Shown: positions 52,663-62,335, counted from the first letter of the stretch. The stretch is 64,000 nucleotides of DNA from Oscillospiraceae bacterium (GCA_030539275.1 JAUNSK010000015.1:1-64000), one strand, 5' to 3'. Numbers and translations: made by a program. The notes: generated by a model from the letters alone, not told the origin.

Positions 52663-55600
52663 ATGAACAATGGCAGAAGAAAAGTACAGAGAGCAATAGC
52701 ATTTATATCATCTATAGCATTTTTAAGTTTTTCGCAAATATCAAGTATAGAAGTTTTTGCACAGGAAGTTCAGACAATGGTTTCGACTGATAATACAAAT
52801 GATGAGGTTTCTAATCCTATAACAGAAAAAAATAAAGATAAATATATATTCGATATTTCTGTCAAAGATACCTTAAACGAATTTGATAATTTTTTATTGA
52901 GTAAAATAAAAAATATTGCTGTCTACACACTATTTGGTTTAACTACAGATGAAGAAATGAAAGCAGAACTGGATGTTGATCAGCTAGCTGATGTATCTGA
53001 ATATAAAAAGAATATTATAATAGTTGACAATTATGAGTTTTTCGTCCAAAGCTTAATTGTAGAGAATGGTATAGTCAGTATTAGTCTAGTACAGTGTGTA
53101 AAAGTTAGTTTAACTAACAAAGATGCGGCAGTGATACAAGATAACTATATACAGTTTCAAAAAGCTAGAATATATCTATCCAGTCTAAAAAAAATAGGGG
53201 ATACATATTATGCTGAAAAATATAGTAACGCAAATTTAAATTGTAAGGCAGAGTTTGGATGGCAGACTAACAACAATATGTACCACTTGTATGTAACAGA
53301 TAATATATCAATAAAAGCTAATGATAATGGCATTCAAGTAATTTGTGGGTCTGAGAACTATGCATTCGAATTTTATAAGGCACAATATAGTATTAAATTC
53401 AATGATGATAAGTTTACTGTAAATGGTCAATATATGTTGGAAACAACTTATGATAAAGTATGCGATAATTGCATTATAAGAGCTAATGAAGGATATTGGA
53501 TAAATGAAGTAGTGATTAATAATACTAAGGTATATAATGCAGAAAATGAAAAAAAATCTGAAATAGATTTAAGTGATATCCTACGTGATGAAACTTTATT
53601 ATGTCAAGGCATTGATAAGTATGAAGTTACGATAAACCTGAGTAGAAATAATTTTCAATATGAAGTTTTTTTTAAAGATGGATTTCAGAAAGATTCGGAA
53701 GTAATTTATAAAACTAGTCAAGAAACAGAAAAAATATTAAATAAAGGAGTAAAATATATTTATTTAGATAACTATATCTTTGAAGATAGCATAGTTAAAT
53801 ATAGTTTGTATCAGGTTGAAGTTAATGACAAAATGTATACTATTTCACCGCAAAACAACAACCTAAAATATCAAATTTGTCTAGATAATTTTGTTTCAGA
53901 GAAAGTTAATAAATTAAAATGCTATTATAGTCTAATCAGAAGCGAGCAAATATCTGAGAAGTTTTCCTTCAGTGGGAATAAAATTAATAATAATATATTT
54001 ATTAATAGTGTAAATAGTGTTATAGATAACAATAGAATATTAATTAAAAATAATCTTGATGCAAATAATCAATGCAATGTAATATATCATGATTTCTCTA
54101 TAAAAAATGGATTAGGATCATGTTGCTATAATGATAACTTTCGAGGCGATTTTTCCTATGATGGAAAAATTCATCATGACCTCATTACAATCCGCGCCAT
54201 CATCGATAATTCCACTGACACTCCAGTAAACTGCATAACCTCCCCGATATTCATCTACATAGACACTCATGCACCGATTATATCATCTGTTACAGGTGAT
54301 GACTGGACGAATAATGTAAGCAAATTTGTTATTACTGCGCAGGACCGAAAAATAAAAACTCCGGACAGTCCGGAGATATTCTCTGATATAACAAAGTTCC
54401 ATATTGGTGACTATACAATAACAAAGTCACAGGACGGAAAGTGGGATATTGCTGTTGATGAAGAGAAAACTCCTGAATATGTGATAACTGAGTTTACACA
54501 GGATAATGACAACTATTCCGTAAAGATCACGGCTGACAAAAGTATCAATATGACCTTGCCTGTTACAGCTGTTGATGAGTGCGATAATGTTTCAGAGCAG
54601 TCGTCTCTGAATGTTAAAATTGATAAGGACAAGCCCGCAGTAAATGGTATATCTGCTGACTGTACACTTAAAAATATAAATAACCCGGATGAGAGCCGCG
54701 GTTATAAAAACACTATTGTCTGCACTAATGATCCCGGAGATGACTTTATAACGCTCAGAGTAAATGCTACCGATATTTTTACAGATAAAGAACTTTCGTC
54801 GTCAATAGAAAATGCATTTATTGGTCTCAGCGGTAATAAGACCAGCAGCAACTTTGAAGCGTTTATTGCGGATGATTCATCGGATCTGGCGGCCGGAGAG
54901 CTTGTTTTCAGGATTCCAAAAGAAGAAAAAGCAAAGTCTGCTTTTATTAAGATCGAGGATGCAGCAGGGAATTTCTGCAGATATGATCTGAGCAGCCTGA
55001 GTGACAGCCATTTGTCTGAGAGTGACGATAATACATATTTAATTATTGATACAACAAGCCCTGAGTGTTCAGCAAAGATCTGCTGTGATGAAGAAAAAAC
55101 ACATAAGGCAGATATAATAACACAAAACAATGAAGTACAGCACTGGTATACTGATTATCCTGAGATCAGACTTGATCTTAACGATAAGAACCCTGATATA
55201 TGTTCAGGTCTTGACTCGCTTGCTGTTAGTCTGAACGGTCAGGAGATTCTGAAAACTGATGGTATCGGTCAGACCGGCATTTCATCATACAGGCTTATGG
55301 TCACAGATGCAGGAACAAAAGACAGCGAGTATAAGGTTACACTGTTTGACGGTGAGAGTGAGGTATGTTCCGCTCAGACGCCAAAGAATGAGTCCGGTGC
55401 TCTTGCTTTCTCAGTAACTTTATCAGATTATGCATCGAACTTAAGCAGCTATGATATACCGGTGTTTTACGTAGACAACAGCTCGCCGGTTATTGACCAT
55501 TCATTCACGGTTGCAGCACCTGAAAATGAAATAACATATACTCCGTTCGGAACGTTTACTAATGAAAAGGTTGATATCTATGTGACGGTAACAGATAAAA

Positions 55601-58600
55601 TGCCGTCATCAGGACTTGACAAGGTGATACTCAGGGTTGGCGCAAAGGAATATGTTACGAAGGACAAGCCTCAGAAAAATGATCAGGGACAGTACATCTG
55701 CAGGTTCAGTGTACCGGAAAATGTCATAGACAAGGATACCGTTTTGTCAGGTAACGTCAGTGCAACTGCTTTTGATATGGCAGGAAACCAGACTGTCTGG
55801 TATGATGTGAGCGATACGATAGAAAAGACTGACTGGGTGCCGCTCATGTCTGCTAAAGAATCGTCAAATATTATGCTTGAAAATATTAAGCCGGTAATTC
55901 AGCAGAAGGTAAACGGTGAAAACGTGGTTCACTACCACGATGAAATACTTGACCAGGACTGGTACAGCGGTGATGTTGGAGTTGATTACATATATTCAGA
56001 TATCCAGTCAGGACTGAGAAAAATTGTTCTTGGTGTTACAAATTCATTTGATGCAAAAACCTCTGAGAACAGCTGGGACAGCACTGATGTACAGGAGTTT
56101 GAAAAGAACTTCACCATGAGTACAGATCCGGGCAGCGATGGACTTTTTACATTCACAACGTCTGCATGTGACAACTCAGGCAACTCTGAAAATTCAGTAT
56201 TAACAGTATTTAAGGATACAACGGCACCTGAGATCACGGGATTTAGTATAAATCAGAGCATAGACATGTCTCTGAAAAGACTGACATCGGATATTGCGGA
56301 ATATGGGACACAGACGCTGACACCTGAGGATATGAGAGATCTGATGTACAGGTTCTTTTCTCAGAAGGTGACACAGGTCACTATTTCTGCAAAGGATGAA
56401 AATGCGAGCTCCGGGCTCAGGAGCATTGAATACACGCTGTATGATGAAGCCGGAAGTGCAGTCAGTCATAATACAATGCCGGTAGATGAAAACGGACAGA
56501 TAACATTTATGCTCGATGAAGGCTTTAAAGGAAATATAGCAGCCTGTGCATCCGACAACGTACACAATACTAGTGAAGCTGCATGTATGTCAGGTGCTGT
56601 GCTTGAAAATGATGCAAGACATATGGTAAGTTCAGATATTTCTGTGAAGCTGCCGGATACACCGTTCACTGACAGCAATGGTCTGCCTCTGTATAACAAT
56701 GATATAAGAGCGGTGATGAGCGTCGGTGATGAATTTTCCGGAATAGAAAGTGTAATGTGGAGCATCACGGAAAACGGAATAGATACATGGAATGAGACAT
56801 ATATAGGTTCTGACAGCGTACATCAGAAGTCAGACGGAGTAAATGGATGGGAGATAAAGGACTGCCATAAAAATCTGGTCAGCAGTGCTGAATCTTCTGC
56901 AGATATTTCAAAGAATGCCAATGATCTTGCACTGAAACTCAGGATCATTGATAACTGCGGGAATGTGTCTGAGGATGCAGTACCTTTCTCGATAGACAGG
57001 ACTGCACCGCAGATAAATGTAAGCTTCAGTTCTGAGGCTCCTGACAAGGCATATAAAAACATTTATAATAAGGCCAGAAAAGCAACGATCAGCATAAGAG
57101 ACAGAAACTTTGATGCCTCCGGAACCTCAGTCGATATTTCAAATACGTCATCAGCACAGAAAGCTACAGTATCAGATTTCAGACTGGTTTCCGGGACACA
57201 GGGAACAGACAGTGCTGTGTATGAGGCAGAGGTTGTGTTTGATAAGGACGGAACATATAAGCTGAGCATTGTGAGTAAGGACAGATGTGACAATACCAGC
57301 GAAAAATATGAATCTGATGTTTTCATTATTGATACCACGGCACCGGTTATCAGCGTGAAGTTTAACGATGAACAGGATAAAAAGTATTATGCAGCAAAGA
57401 GAACAGCTGAGATAACTGTTACTGAGGACAACTTTGATGCTTCAAGAATATTGATCAGCGGAACATATAACTCTAAAAATGAGAACTTCCCGAAGCTTTC
57501 AGAGTGGAAGACAACGGGCAATGTACATAAGGCACAGATAGTGTTCGAGGAAGACGGTAATTATGTTTTTAACGTGACCGGCACGGATATGGCATCAAAC
57601 AATGCGCAAAAAAGCTTTAACTGTGAATTCTGCATAGATAAAAAGGTGCCTGAGATAAAGTTTGACGGAGTAAAGGACAAGTCATCCAACAGAGGACAGG
57701 TTATACCTGTAATAACATTTGATGATATTAATCTTGATATGTCAACAGTGAAGGTGACAATAAACGGTTCTATGAATCCTGGTACACGTGATCTTGACGG
57801 GGAACTTAAGAAAACACAGACAGGTGCGGTATTTACCGGGACAGATTTTGCAAGAGAAGAAAAAAATGATGATATTTACACAGTAACAGCCCAGGCAAAG
57901 GACTGGTCAGGAAATACATTAACAAACTCAATAACATTTTCAGTCAACAGATTCGGATCAACCTACAGGCTCGCAGATGCTACAAAGGAACTTCTCGGTC
58001 AGTATGTTAATACAGAACAGGATGTTGTTTTGTATGAGGTAAATACAGATGAGTTGAGTGAAAACACTGTAAAGATCACAAAGGACGGAACCACCAGTAC
58101 ACTTACAGAAAATGAGGACTATACAGTCACACATACAGGAGGAAACGGTAAATGGTCTGAGTACGAATATGTTATCAGTGCCAAAAACTTTACAGATGAT
58201 GCGTCTTATAGTGTTACAGTATCATCATGTGACAAGGCCGGAAATCAGAATGTAAATTCATCTGACCACAGCAGGCTGGATATAAATTTCGGCGTTGATA
58301 AAACTAACCCGCTGTGCTCTACACTTGATCTTCATGAAAACGAGAGCTACAAGGCTGAAAGCAGGGTATTCAATCTTGCAATATCCGATAATATCGGCGT
58401 AAAGAGTGTTGAAGTCTACTCCAATGAAAATCCTGTCGAGTCTATCTATGAAGAGGAGATATGTACATTTTCACTTTCAAGCTCACCGGAGGTTCAGAAG
58501 ATAACTATACTTGTTACCGACCTTGCAGGCAATACAAAGCAAATGATAATTGATAACATTCTTATATCTACAAGTTCTGTCAGGATCCTGCTTCATGAAA

Positions 58601-58686
58601 CATGGTTTAAAGCAGCCAGTGCGGCGGCAGCATTGATTGCGGCAGCAGGTGCTTTTCTGATAATAAGAAAAAAGAGAGCAAGGTAA
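52663..58686 (+). CDS. Giant surface protein with Ig-like repeats and C-terminal membrane anchor
   Basis: A 2007-residue exported protein. A signal peptide (~8-34) is followed by a ~470-residue N-terminal region with no recognised family (~35-505). A long array of Ig-like/fibronectin-like repeats (~506-1960) comes next. These carry recurring strand ends such as DTTAPVISVKF, DRTAPQINVSF, FVIDTTSP-type linkers, and ITVTEDNFDASRI/ISIRDRNFDASG. A C-terminal span (ASAAAALIAAAGAFLII) and basic tail RKKRAR anchor it. It is co-transcribed with the cohesin-like gene (1 base apart). Base and codon use change sharply near 54180: the first ~505 codons are AT-rich, the rest typical of the window. It is probably a long cell-surface adhesin or scaffold (inference). 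Confidence 0.85.
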   Translation: MNNGRRKVQRAIAFISSIAFLSFSQISSIEVFAQEVQTMVSTDNTNDEVSNPITEKNKDKYIFDISVKDTLNEFDNFLLSKIKNIAVYTLFGLTTDEEMKAELDVDQLADVSEYKKNIIIVDNYEFFVQSLIVENGIVSISLVQCVKVSLTNKDAAVIQDNYIQFQKARIYLSSLKKIGDTYYAEKYSNANLNCKAEFGWQTNNNMYHLYVTDNISIKANDNGIQVICGSENYAFEFYKAQYSIKFNDDKFTVNGQYMLETTYDKVCDNCIIRANEGYWINEVVINNTKVYNAENEKKSEIDLSDILRDETLLCQGIDKYEVTINLSRNNFQYEVFFKDGFQKDSEVIYKTSQETEKILNKGVKYIYLDNYIFEDSIVKYSLYQVEVNDKMYTISPQNNNLKYQICLDNFVSEKVNKLKCYYSLIRSEQISEKFSFSGNKINNNIFINSVNSVIDNNRILIKNNLDANNQCNVIYHDFSIKNGLGSCCYNDNFRGDFSYDGKIHHDLITIRAIIDNSTDTPVNCITSPIFIYIDTHAPIISSVTGDDWTNNVSKFVITAQDRKIKTPDSPEIFSDITKFHIGDYTITKSQDGKWDIAVDEEKTPEYVITEFTQDNDNYSVKITADKSINMTLPVTAVDECDNVSEQSSLNVKIDKDKPAVNGISADCTLKNINNPDESRGYKNTIVCTNDPGDDFITLRVNATDIFTDKELSSSIENAFIGLSGNKTSSNFEAFIADDSSDLAAGELVFRIPKEEKAKSAFIKIEDAAGNFCRYDLSSLSDSHLSESDDNTYLIIDTTSPECSAKICCDEEKTHKADIITQNNEVQHWYTDYPEIRLDLNDKNPDICSGLDSLAVSLNGQEILKTDGIGQTGISSYRLMVTDAGTKDSEYKVTLFDGESEVCSAQTPKNESGALAFSVTLSDYASNLSSYDIPVFYVDNSSPVIDHSFTVAAPENEITYTPFGTFTNEKVDIYVTVTDKMPSSGLDKVILRVGAKEYVTKDKPQKNDQGQYICRFSVPENVIDKDTVLSGNVSATAFDMAGNQTVWYDVSDTIEKTDWVPLMSAKESSNIMLENIKPVIQQKVNGENVVHYHDEILDQDWYSGDVGVDYIYSDIQSGLRKIVLGVTNSFDAKTSENSWDSTDVQEFEKNFTMSTDPGSDGLFTFTTSACDNSGNSENSVLTVFKDTTAPEITGFSINQSIDMSLKRLTSDIAEYGTQTLTPEDMRDLMYRFFSQKVTQVTISAKDENASSGLRSIEYTLYDEAGSAVSHNTMPVDENGQITFMLDEGFKGNIAACASDNVHNTSEAACMSGAVLENDARHMVSSDISVKLPDTPFTDSNGLPLYNNDIRAVMSVGDEFSGIESVMWSITENGIDTWNETYIGSDSVHQKSDGVNGWEIKDCHKNLVSSAESSADISKNANDLALKLRIIDNCGNVSEDAVPFSIDRTAPQINVSFSSEAPDKAYKNIYNKARKATISIRDRNFDASGTSVDISNTSSAQKATVSDFRLVSGTQGTDSAVYEAEVVFDKDGTYKLSIVSKDRCDNTSEKYESDVFIIDTTAPVISVKFNDEQDKKYYAAKRTAEITVTEDNFDASRILISGTYNSKNENFPKLSEWKTTGNVHKAQIVFEEDGNYVFNVTGTDMASNNAQKSFNCEFCIDKKVPEIKFDGVKDKSSNRGQVIPVITFDDINLDMSTVKVTINGSMNPGTRDLDGELKKTQTGAVFTGTDFAREEKNDDIYTVTAQAKDWSGNTLTNSITFSVNRFGSTYRLADATKELLGQYVNTEQDVVLYEVNTDELSENTVKITKDGTTSTLTENEDYTVTHTGGNGKWSEYEYVISAKNFTDDASYSVTVSSCDKAGNQNVNSSDHSRLDINFGVDKTNPLCSTLDLHENESYKAESRVFNLAISDNIGVKSVEVYSNENPVESIYEEEICTFSLSSSPEVQKITILVTDLAGNTKQMIIDNILISTSSVRILLHETWFKAASAAAALIAAAGAFLIIRKKRAR

Positions 58687-58706
58687 GTTATCAGACATTT
58701 ATAACG

Positions 58707-58741
58707 AAAGACGGTTACTCACCCAGAGCAGCCGTCTTTTT
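58707..58741 (+). terminator. Terminator after the giant surface protein gene
   Basis: AAAGACGG (58707-58714) pairs with CCGTCTTT (58732-58739) and is followed by T. The rest of the gap (58742-58986) shows nothing recognisable. Confidence 0.8.
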
Positions 58742-58986
58742 GATATATGATTTACATCATATATCTGATCTTTAGGATCTGGATTTGAAATATACATCCA
58801 TCGCTTCGTACCAGTAATATTTTATGGCTTTAAAAGGTTTGGAATTTAGCTGTTAAAAACGGTTGAAGAAATGAGAATGCTGTGATATACTGTAACATGA
58901 AGACAACACATATAAAACCTGTATTAAAAATATGTGACAGATCAGACTGATAAAAAATACCGTAATAAACGAAAGGAAATGATAAA

Positions 58987-59670
58987 GTGGCATTTTCAGC
59001 TAAATCACTCGACTTTTTATTTGAGAACAGGCTTCATGACAGCAAACAATGGTATCAGGACCATAAGGAAGATTACAGGCAGTATGTCAGTGAACCATTT
59101 GCCGTATTTATTGAAAAAATCGAACCTGTAATAAAAGAGATAGATGATAAAATAATCTGTAATCCCAAAAAAATATCAAGGCTGTACCGTGATACAAGAT
59201 TTTCAAAAGGCGGTTCGATTTTCAGGGACAATGTCTGGTGTATATTCGGCAGACCAAGAGAGCCGTATCAGGATATTCCGGCATTTTATTTTGAAATAAA
59301 TCCGGACGGTTTTACATATGGCTGCGGATGCTACAGAACATCAACAGACGCGATGAATGCATACAGAAAGATGATTCTGGATAATGACAAAATATTCTGT
59401 AATGCAAAAAAGGCTTATGAATCCCAGAATATTTTTACCCTTGAAGGCGAGTTTTATAAGAGAAACAAATTTATCGGGGAAAGTGAAGACAGAGTATTCT
59501 GGCTCAACAGAAAAAATATTTATCTTCAGAATACTTCAAATGATATGGATATTCTTTTCAGTGATAATCTGGCGTCAAAGATAGGTGAGGAGTTCAGAAA
59601 AATAGCTCCGGTATATGATCTGATGATAAAAGCAGAGGATATCGCAGCACAGCAGAAGATCCATATCTGA
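58987..59670 (+). CDS. DUF2461-family protein
   Basis: A 227-residue cytoplasmic protein of the widespread DUF2461 family (TIGR02453). Signs are FLFENRLHDSKQWYQDHKEDY near the start, RLYRDTRFSKGGSIFRDNVW and FYFEINPDGFTYGCGCYRTS in the middle. The biochemical function of the family is not established. The start is GTG at 58987, with AAAGGAAATG upstream. It has no operon partners and stands between the giant surface gene and the dockerin triplet. Confidence 0.9.
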   Translation: MAFSAKSLDFLFENRLHDSKQWYQDHKEDYRQYVSEPFAVFIEKIEPVIKEIDDKIICNPKKISRLYRDTRFSKGGSIFRDNVWCIFGRPREPYQDIPAFYFEINPDGFTYGCGCYRTSTDAMNAYRKMILDNDKIFCNAKKAYESQNIFTLEGEFYKRNKFIGESEDRVFWLNRKNIYLQNTSNDMDILFSDNLASKIGEEFRKIAPVYDLMIKAEDIAAQQKIHI

Positions 59671-59740
59671 TCTGCATAGAAACTGTCAGAATTATTTAAC
59701 CTTAAAATTATACTGTGTAAACAGAAATAATACTAAAAAT

Positions 59741-59794
59741 ATCCCCTTAGTGAGTTCACATGAATAAAATATCATATGTTCTCTCTAAGGGGAT
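59741..59794 (-). terminator. Conserved 3'-UTR hairpin of small dockerin gene 1
   Basis: On the minus strand CCCCTTAGAGAG and CTCACTAAGGGG form the outer stem, followed by an AT-rich tract ending in T. It lies about 125 bases after the stop. The same element, with changes, follows the next two paralogues. Confidence 0.75.
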
Positions 59795-59918
59795 TACTAT
59801 AGCCGTCATCTGGTTGTAAATACCTGGCGATTAATTTACAACAGGTTTATACAAAATGTTTTATATGCATGTTCATACTGCTTATCTGTAAACTTTTCAG
59901 TCCGTCTGATACAGTGTA

Positions 59919-60365
59919 TTAATCAAAATGATTCGGTATATACTGAGAAAGAAGCGCATAGTCAGCTAAATCTGTATATCCGTCATTATTTATGTCTCCT
60001 CTGCTCGCCTGTTCAGCATTAAAAGTAATATCTTTCAATATGTACTGTTTAAATCTCGAAAGATCGCAGATGTTAGTACGACCGTCCATTGTAACATCAC
60101 CGACTTTGAATTTTACAACTTCTGTGGAGCTGCCGTTGAATGTCTGGATTACTGCATAACCTAATCCCTGATCTTTGCATACCTGGATTGCCACGTTTAA
60201 GTTCTGAGTGGAATAAAGCCCCATACCGGTCTCGTACTCCACAACAGTATAACCACTGTAGAAGTGCACTGCAGCGTCAACCTTCTGACTAAGTCCGCCT
60301 GATACTGCGCCCATTAAAGCAACTGCCATAGCAGCTGACATGATCTTTTTAATCGTTTTTTTCAT
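59919..60365 (-). CDS. Small secreted dockerin protein, copy 1
   Basis: A 148-residue exported protein. The signal peptide covers ~1-31 (MSAAMAVALMGAVSGGL). A small domain of ~55 residues (~35-88) has VCKDQGLGYAVIQTF and VVKFKVGDV. The C-terminal type I dockerin (~89-148) has the two calcium loops GDVTMDGRTNICDLSRFKQ and GDINNDGYTDLADYALLSQ. The small domain was not recognised. The copy is highly similar to copy 2. The ribosome site is GAAAGGAC. It has a consensus-like promoter (60437-60465). It may be an adaptor presented on a cohesin (inference). Confidence 0.85.
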   Translation of the reverse strand: MKKTIKKIMSAAMAVALMGAVSGGLSQKVDAAVHFYSGYTVVEYETGMGLYSTQNLNVAIQVCKDQGLGYAVIQTFNGSSTEVVKFKVGDVTMDGRTNICDLSRFKQYILKDITFNAEQASRGDINNDGYTDLADYALLSQYIPNHFD

Positions 60366-60436
60366 AATATGTCCTTTCTTAACTGTCTTTTTTTGATGAA
60401 CAGCATAAAATATATTTGTATAATTGTACCTTTATT

Positions 60437-60465
60437 ATTATACCATATAGTTATAAATATGTAAA
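60437..60465 (-). promoter_or_regulatory. Promoter of small dockerin gene 1
   Basis: On the minus strand TTTACA, 17 bases, TATAAT with an extended TGG. Confidence 0.7.
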
Positions 60466-60619
60466 TAATTAGCATTAATTATATGTATATAAAAAAATGC
60501 TGATGTTTTAGTATAAATACAACAAAAAAAACACCTGATTTAGTAACCAGAGTGTATTTTTAAACAATTATTCTTTTAACCTGTCTTACGTCAAGGACAG
60601 GTGAGGAGTTCATAAAAAT

Positions 60620-60673
60620 ATTCCCTTAGTGAGTTCACATGAATAAAATTTCAAGTGTTATCACTAAGGGAAT
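60620..60673 (-). terminator. Conserved 3'-UTR hairpin of small dockerin gene 2
   Basis: ATTCCCTTAGTGA and TCACTAAGGGAAT pair along 13 bases; the loop ATGAATAAAAT is nearly the same as in the copy after gene 1. Confidence 0.8.
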
Positions 60674-60797
60674 TATTTATGCCGTAAATATATAATAAAG
60701 GTTTGATTATTAATTTACAACAGGATTATACAAAATGTTTTATACGCAAGTTCATACTGATTATTTGTAATCGTTTAACTCTATATGAAACAGCTTA

Positions 60798-61247
60798 TTA
60801 ATAGCCGCCTTCTTCAGCAATATATGATCTGAGATACATATAGTCGATTAAATCTGCAGATCCGTCGTTATTTACGTCTCCTCTGCTCTCCTCTTCAGCA
60901 TTATAATCTATATCCTTCATCATATACTGCTGATATCTTGCAAGATCTGCGACGCTTGTATAACCGTCCATTGTAACATCACCGACTTTGAATTTTACAA
61001 TTTCTGCTGAGCTGCCGCTGTATGTCTGAATTACTGAATAACCTAATCCCTGATCTTTGCACACCAGAATTGCCAGGTTTAAGTTCTTAGTTGAATAAAT
61101 TGCCTGACTGTTTCCCCGCTGCATAACAGAATAACCACTGTAGTTGTGCACTGAAGCGCTAACCTTCTGATTGAGTCCGCCTGATACTGCGCCCATTAAA
61201 GCAACTGCCATAGCAGCTGACATTATTTTATTAATTGTTTTTTTCAT
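60798..61247 (-). CDS. Small secreted dockerin protein, copy 2
   Basis: The 149-residue paralogue of copy 1, with the same signal peptide wording (MSAAMAVALMGAVSGGL), small domain VCKDQGLGYSVIQTY and IVKFKVGDV, and a C-terminal dockerin (GDVTMDGYTSVADLARYQQ, GDVNNDGSADLIDYMYLRS). The start is set at 61247, where AAAGGACG precedes the ATG; a longer frame from 61352 has no ribosome site. Its 3' UTR matches that of copy 1 over much of its length, so gene and flank were duplicated together. Function is unknown beyond likely dockerin-mediated attachment. Confidence 0.85.
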   Translation of the reverse strand: MKKTINKIMSAAMAVALMGAVSGGLNQKVSASVHNYSGYSVMQRGNSQAIYSTKNLNLAILVCKDQGLGYSVIQTYSGSSAEIVKFKVGDVTMDGYTSVADLARYQQYMMKDIDYNAEEESRGDVNNDGSADLIDYMYLRSYIAEEGGY

Positions 61248-61323
61248 AATACGTCCTTTCATAAATGTCATATTTTTTAATAATGAACAGCATAAAACAT
61301 ATCTGTATAAATACTCCTGTATT

Positions 61324-61352
61324 ATTGTACCACTTATATATAAAAATGTCAA
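61324..61352 (-). promoter_or_regulatory. Promoter of small dockerin gene 2
   Basis: On the minus strand TTGACA, 17 bases, TACAAT with an extended TGG. Confidence 0.75.
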
Positions 61353-61450
61353 GAAATATAATAAAAGTATTTTTTATGCTAATAAATGTATTACAAACTA
61401 TAGTATTAGTAAATAAATATATTAAAAAAAGATATCAGTTGTATATTAAT

Positions 61451-61502
61451 TCCCCTTAGTGAACCTGCCTGAAAATATTATCAGGCGACTTCTCTAAGGG
61501 GA
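61451..61502 (-). terminator. Conserved 3'-UTR hairpin of small dockerin gene 3
   Basis: TCCCCTTAGTGAA and TTCTCTAAGGGGA pair (with a mismatch); a second stem GCCTGA/TCAGGC lies inside. It is the diverged third copy of the element. Confidence 0.75.
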
Positions 61503-61673
61503 CGCATTTTTATATGAAATTGAGTTTCAATTATACTCTATATCCCAAATCAAGGTGTTTAAAACAAATAGCTGAATATGAAGGTCCTGAAGTTTTAATA
61601 TAATTATCTTAAATGATATGTATCAACAGAAAATTCTGTTGCAAAGGTTTATTATCAGCCGCGTTTTTTGTGG

Positions 61674-62123
61674 TTACTCAACACCGCTGTTATTTACGAT
61701 AAATCTCCTGATTAAGGCAGCATCCTGAATATCTACTGAGCCGTCATCGTTTACATCTGCTCTTGAGCGCTGAGAGGGAGTTAAAGTTGTCTGATAAAGC
61801 AAATGATGTTTAATAAAATCTACATCTGCCTGATTTAATAAAGAATCCATATTAGCATCTCCGACTTTGTATCTCAGTACTGTTGACAGACGGTTCTGGA
61901 ATGTTTCCCGAACCTCATATCCTACACCAAGTTTGCAGCACTCGAAAATTGCCTGTGAAATAGTGTAATAACGAGCTACTACTGTATCAGTAGCAAAATT
62001 ATTAACTGCATAAGGATTGTAGTATTCTTCTGCTCCGACTGACGGTACCATGCCCATGGATAACGTGCTCATGATTGCTCCTGCCAGAACGGCAGATATA
62101 ACTTTCTTAAATGTTTTTTTCAT
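61674..62123 (-). CDS. Small secreted dockerin protein, copy 3 (diverged)
   Basis: A 149-residue paralogue more distant than copies 1 and 2. It has a signal peptide (ISAVLAGAIMSTLSMGMV), the small domain now as CCKLGVGYEVRETF and VLRYKVGDA, and a dockerin (GDANMDSLLNQADVDFIKHH, ADVNDDGSVDIQDAALIRR). In the first calcium loop one usual Asp/Asn is Ser-Leu, which may weaken binding. The ATG at 62123 has GGAGGAG upstream; the frame's earlier start at 62153 overlaps that site. Its promoter is TTGACA-17-TATAAT. Confidence 0.83.
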   Translation of the reverse strand: MKKTFKKVISAVLAGAIMSTLSMGMVPSVGAEEYYNPYAVNNFATDTVVARYYTISQAIFECCKLGVGYEVRETFQNRLSTVLRYKVGDANMDSLLNQADVDFIKHHLLYQTTLTPSQRSRADVNDDGSVDIQDAALIRRFIVNNSGVE

Positions 62124-62207
62124 ACTTTCTCCTCCAAAAAAATATTGAACCATCTTTCATTGAACTTTTTGTTATATATGACTTAATTTGTATAATAGAG
62201 TAAGCTA

Positions 62208-62236
62208 ATTATAGCATATATAGGATTACATGTCAA
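62208..62236 (-). promoter_or_regulatory. Promoter of small dockerin gene 3
   Basis: On the minus strand TTGACA (complement of 62231-62236), 17 bases, TATAAT (complement of 62208-62213). Confidence 0.8.
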
Positions 62237-62335
62237 CAATTGGTCAAAATAAATATTCGAAGCAATTTTTGAACAGTCTGGATCAGATAATCAGCAAAAA
62301 TGACAGCAATTCAGGAGTCTGTTTTATCTGATAAA

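Noticed and set aside
43274-62123. Calling the dockerin cluster a cellulosome
   Set aside because: No glycoside hydrolase, carbohydrate-binding module or multi-cohesin scaffoldin was seen in the window.
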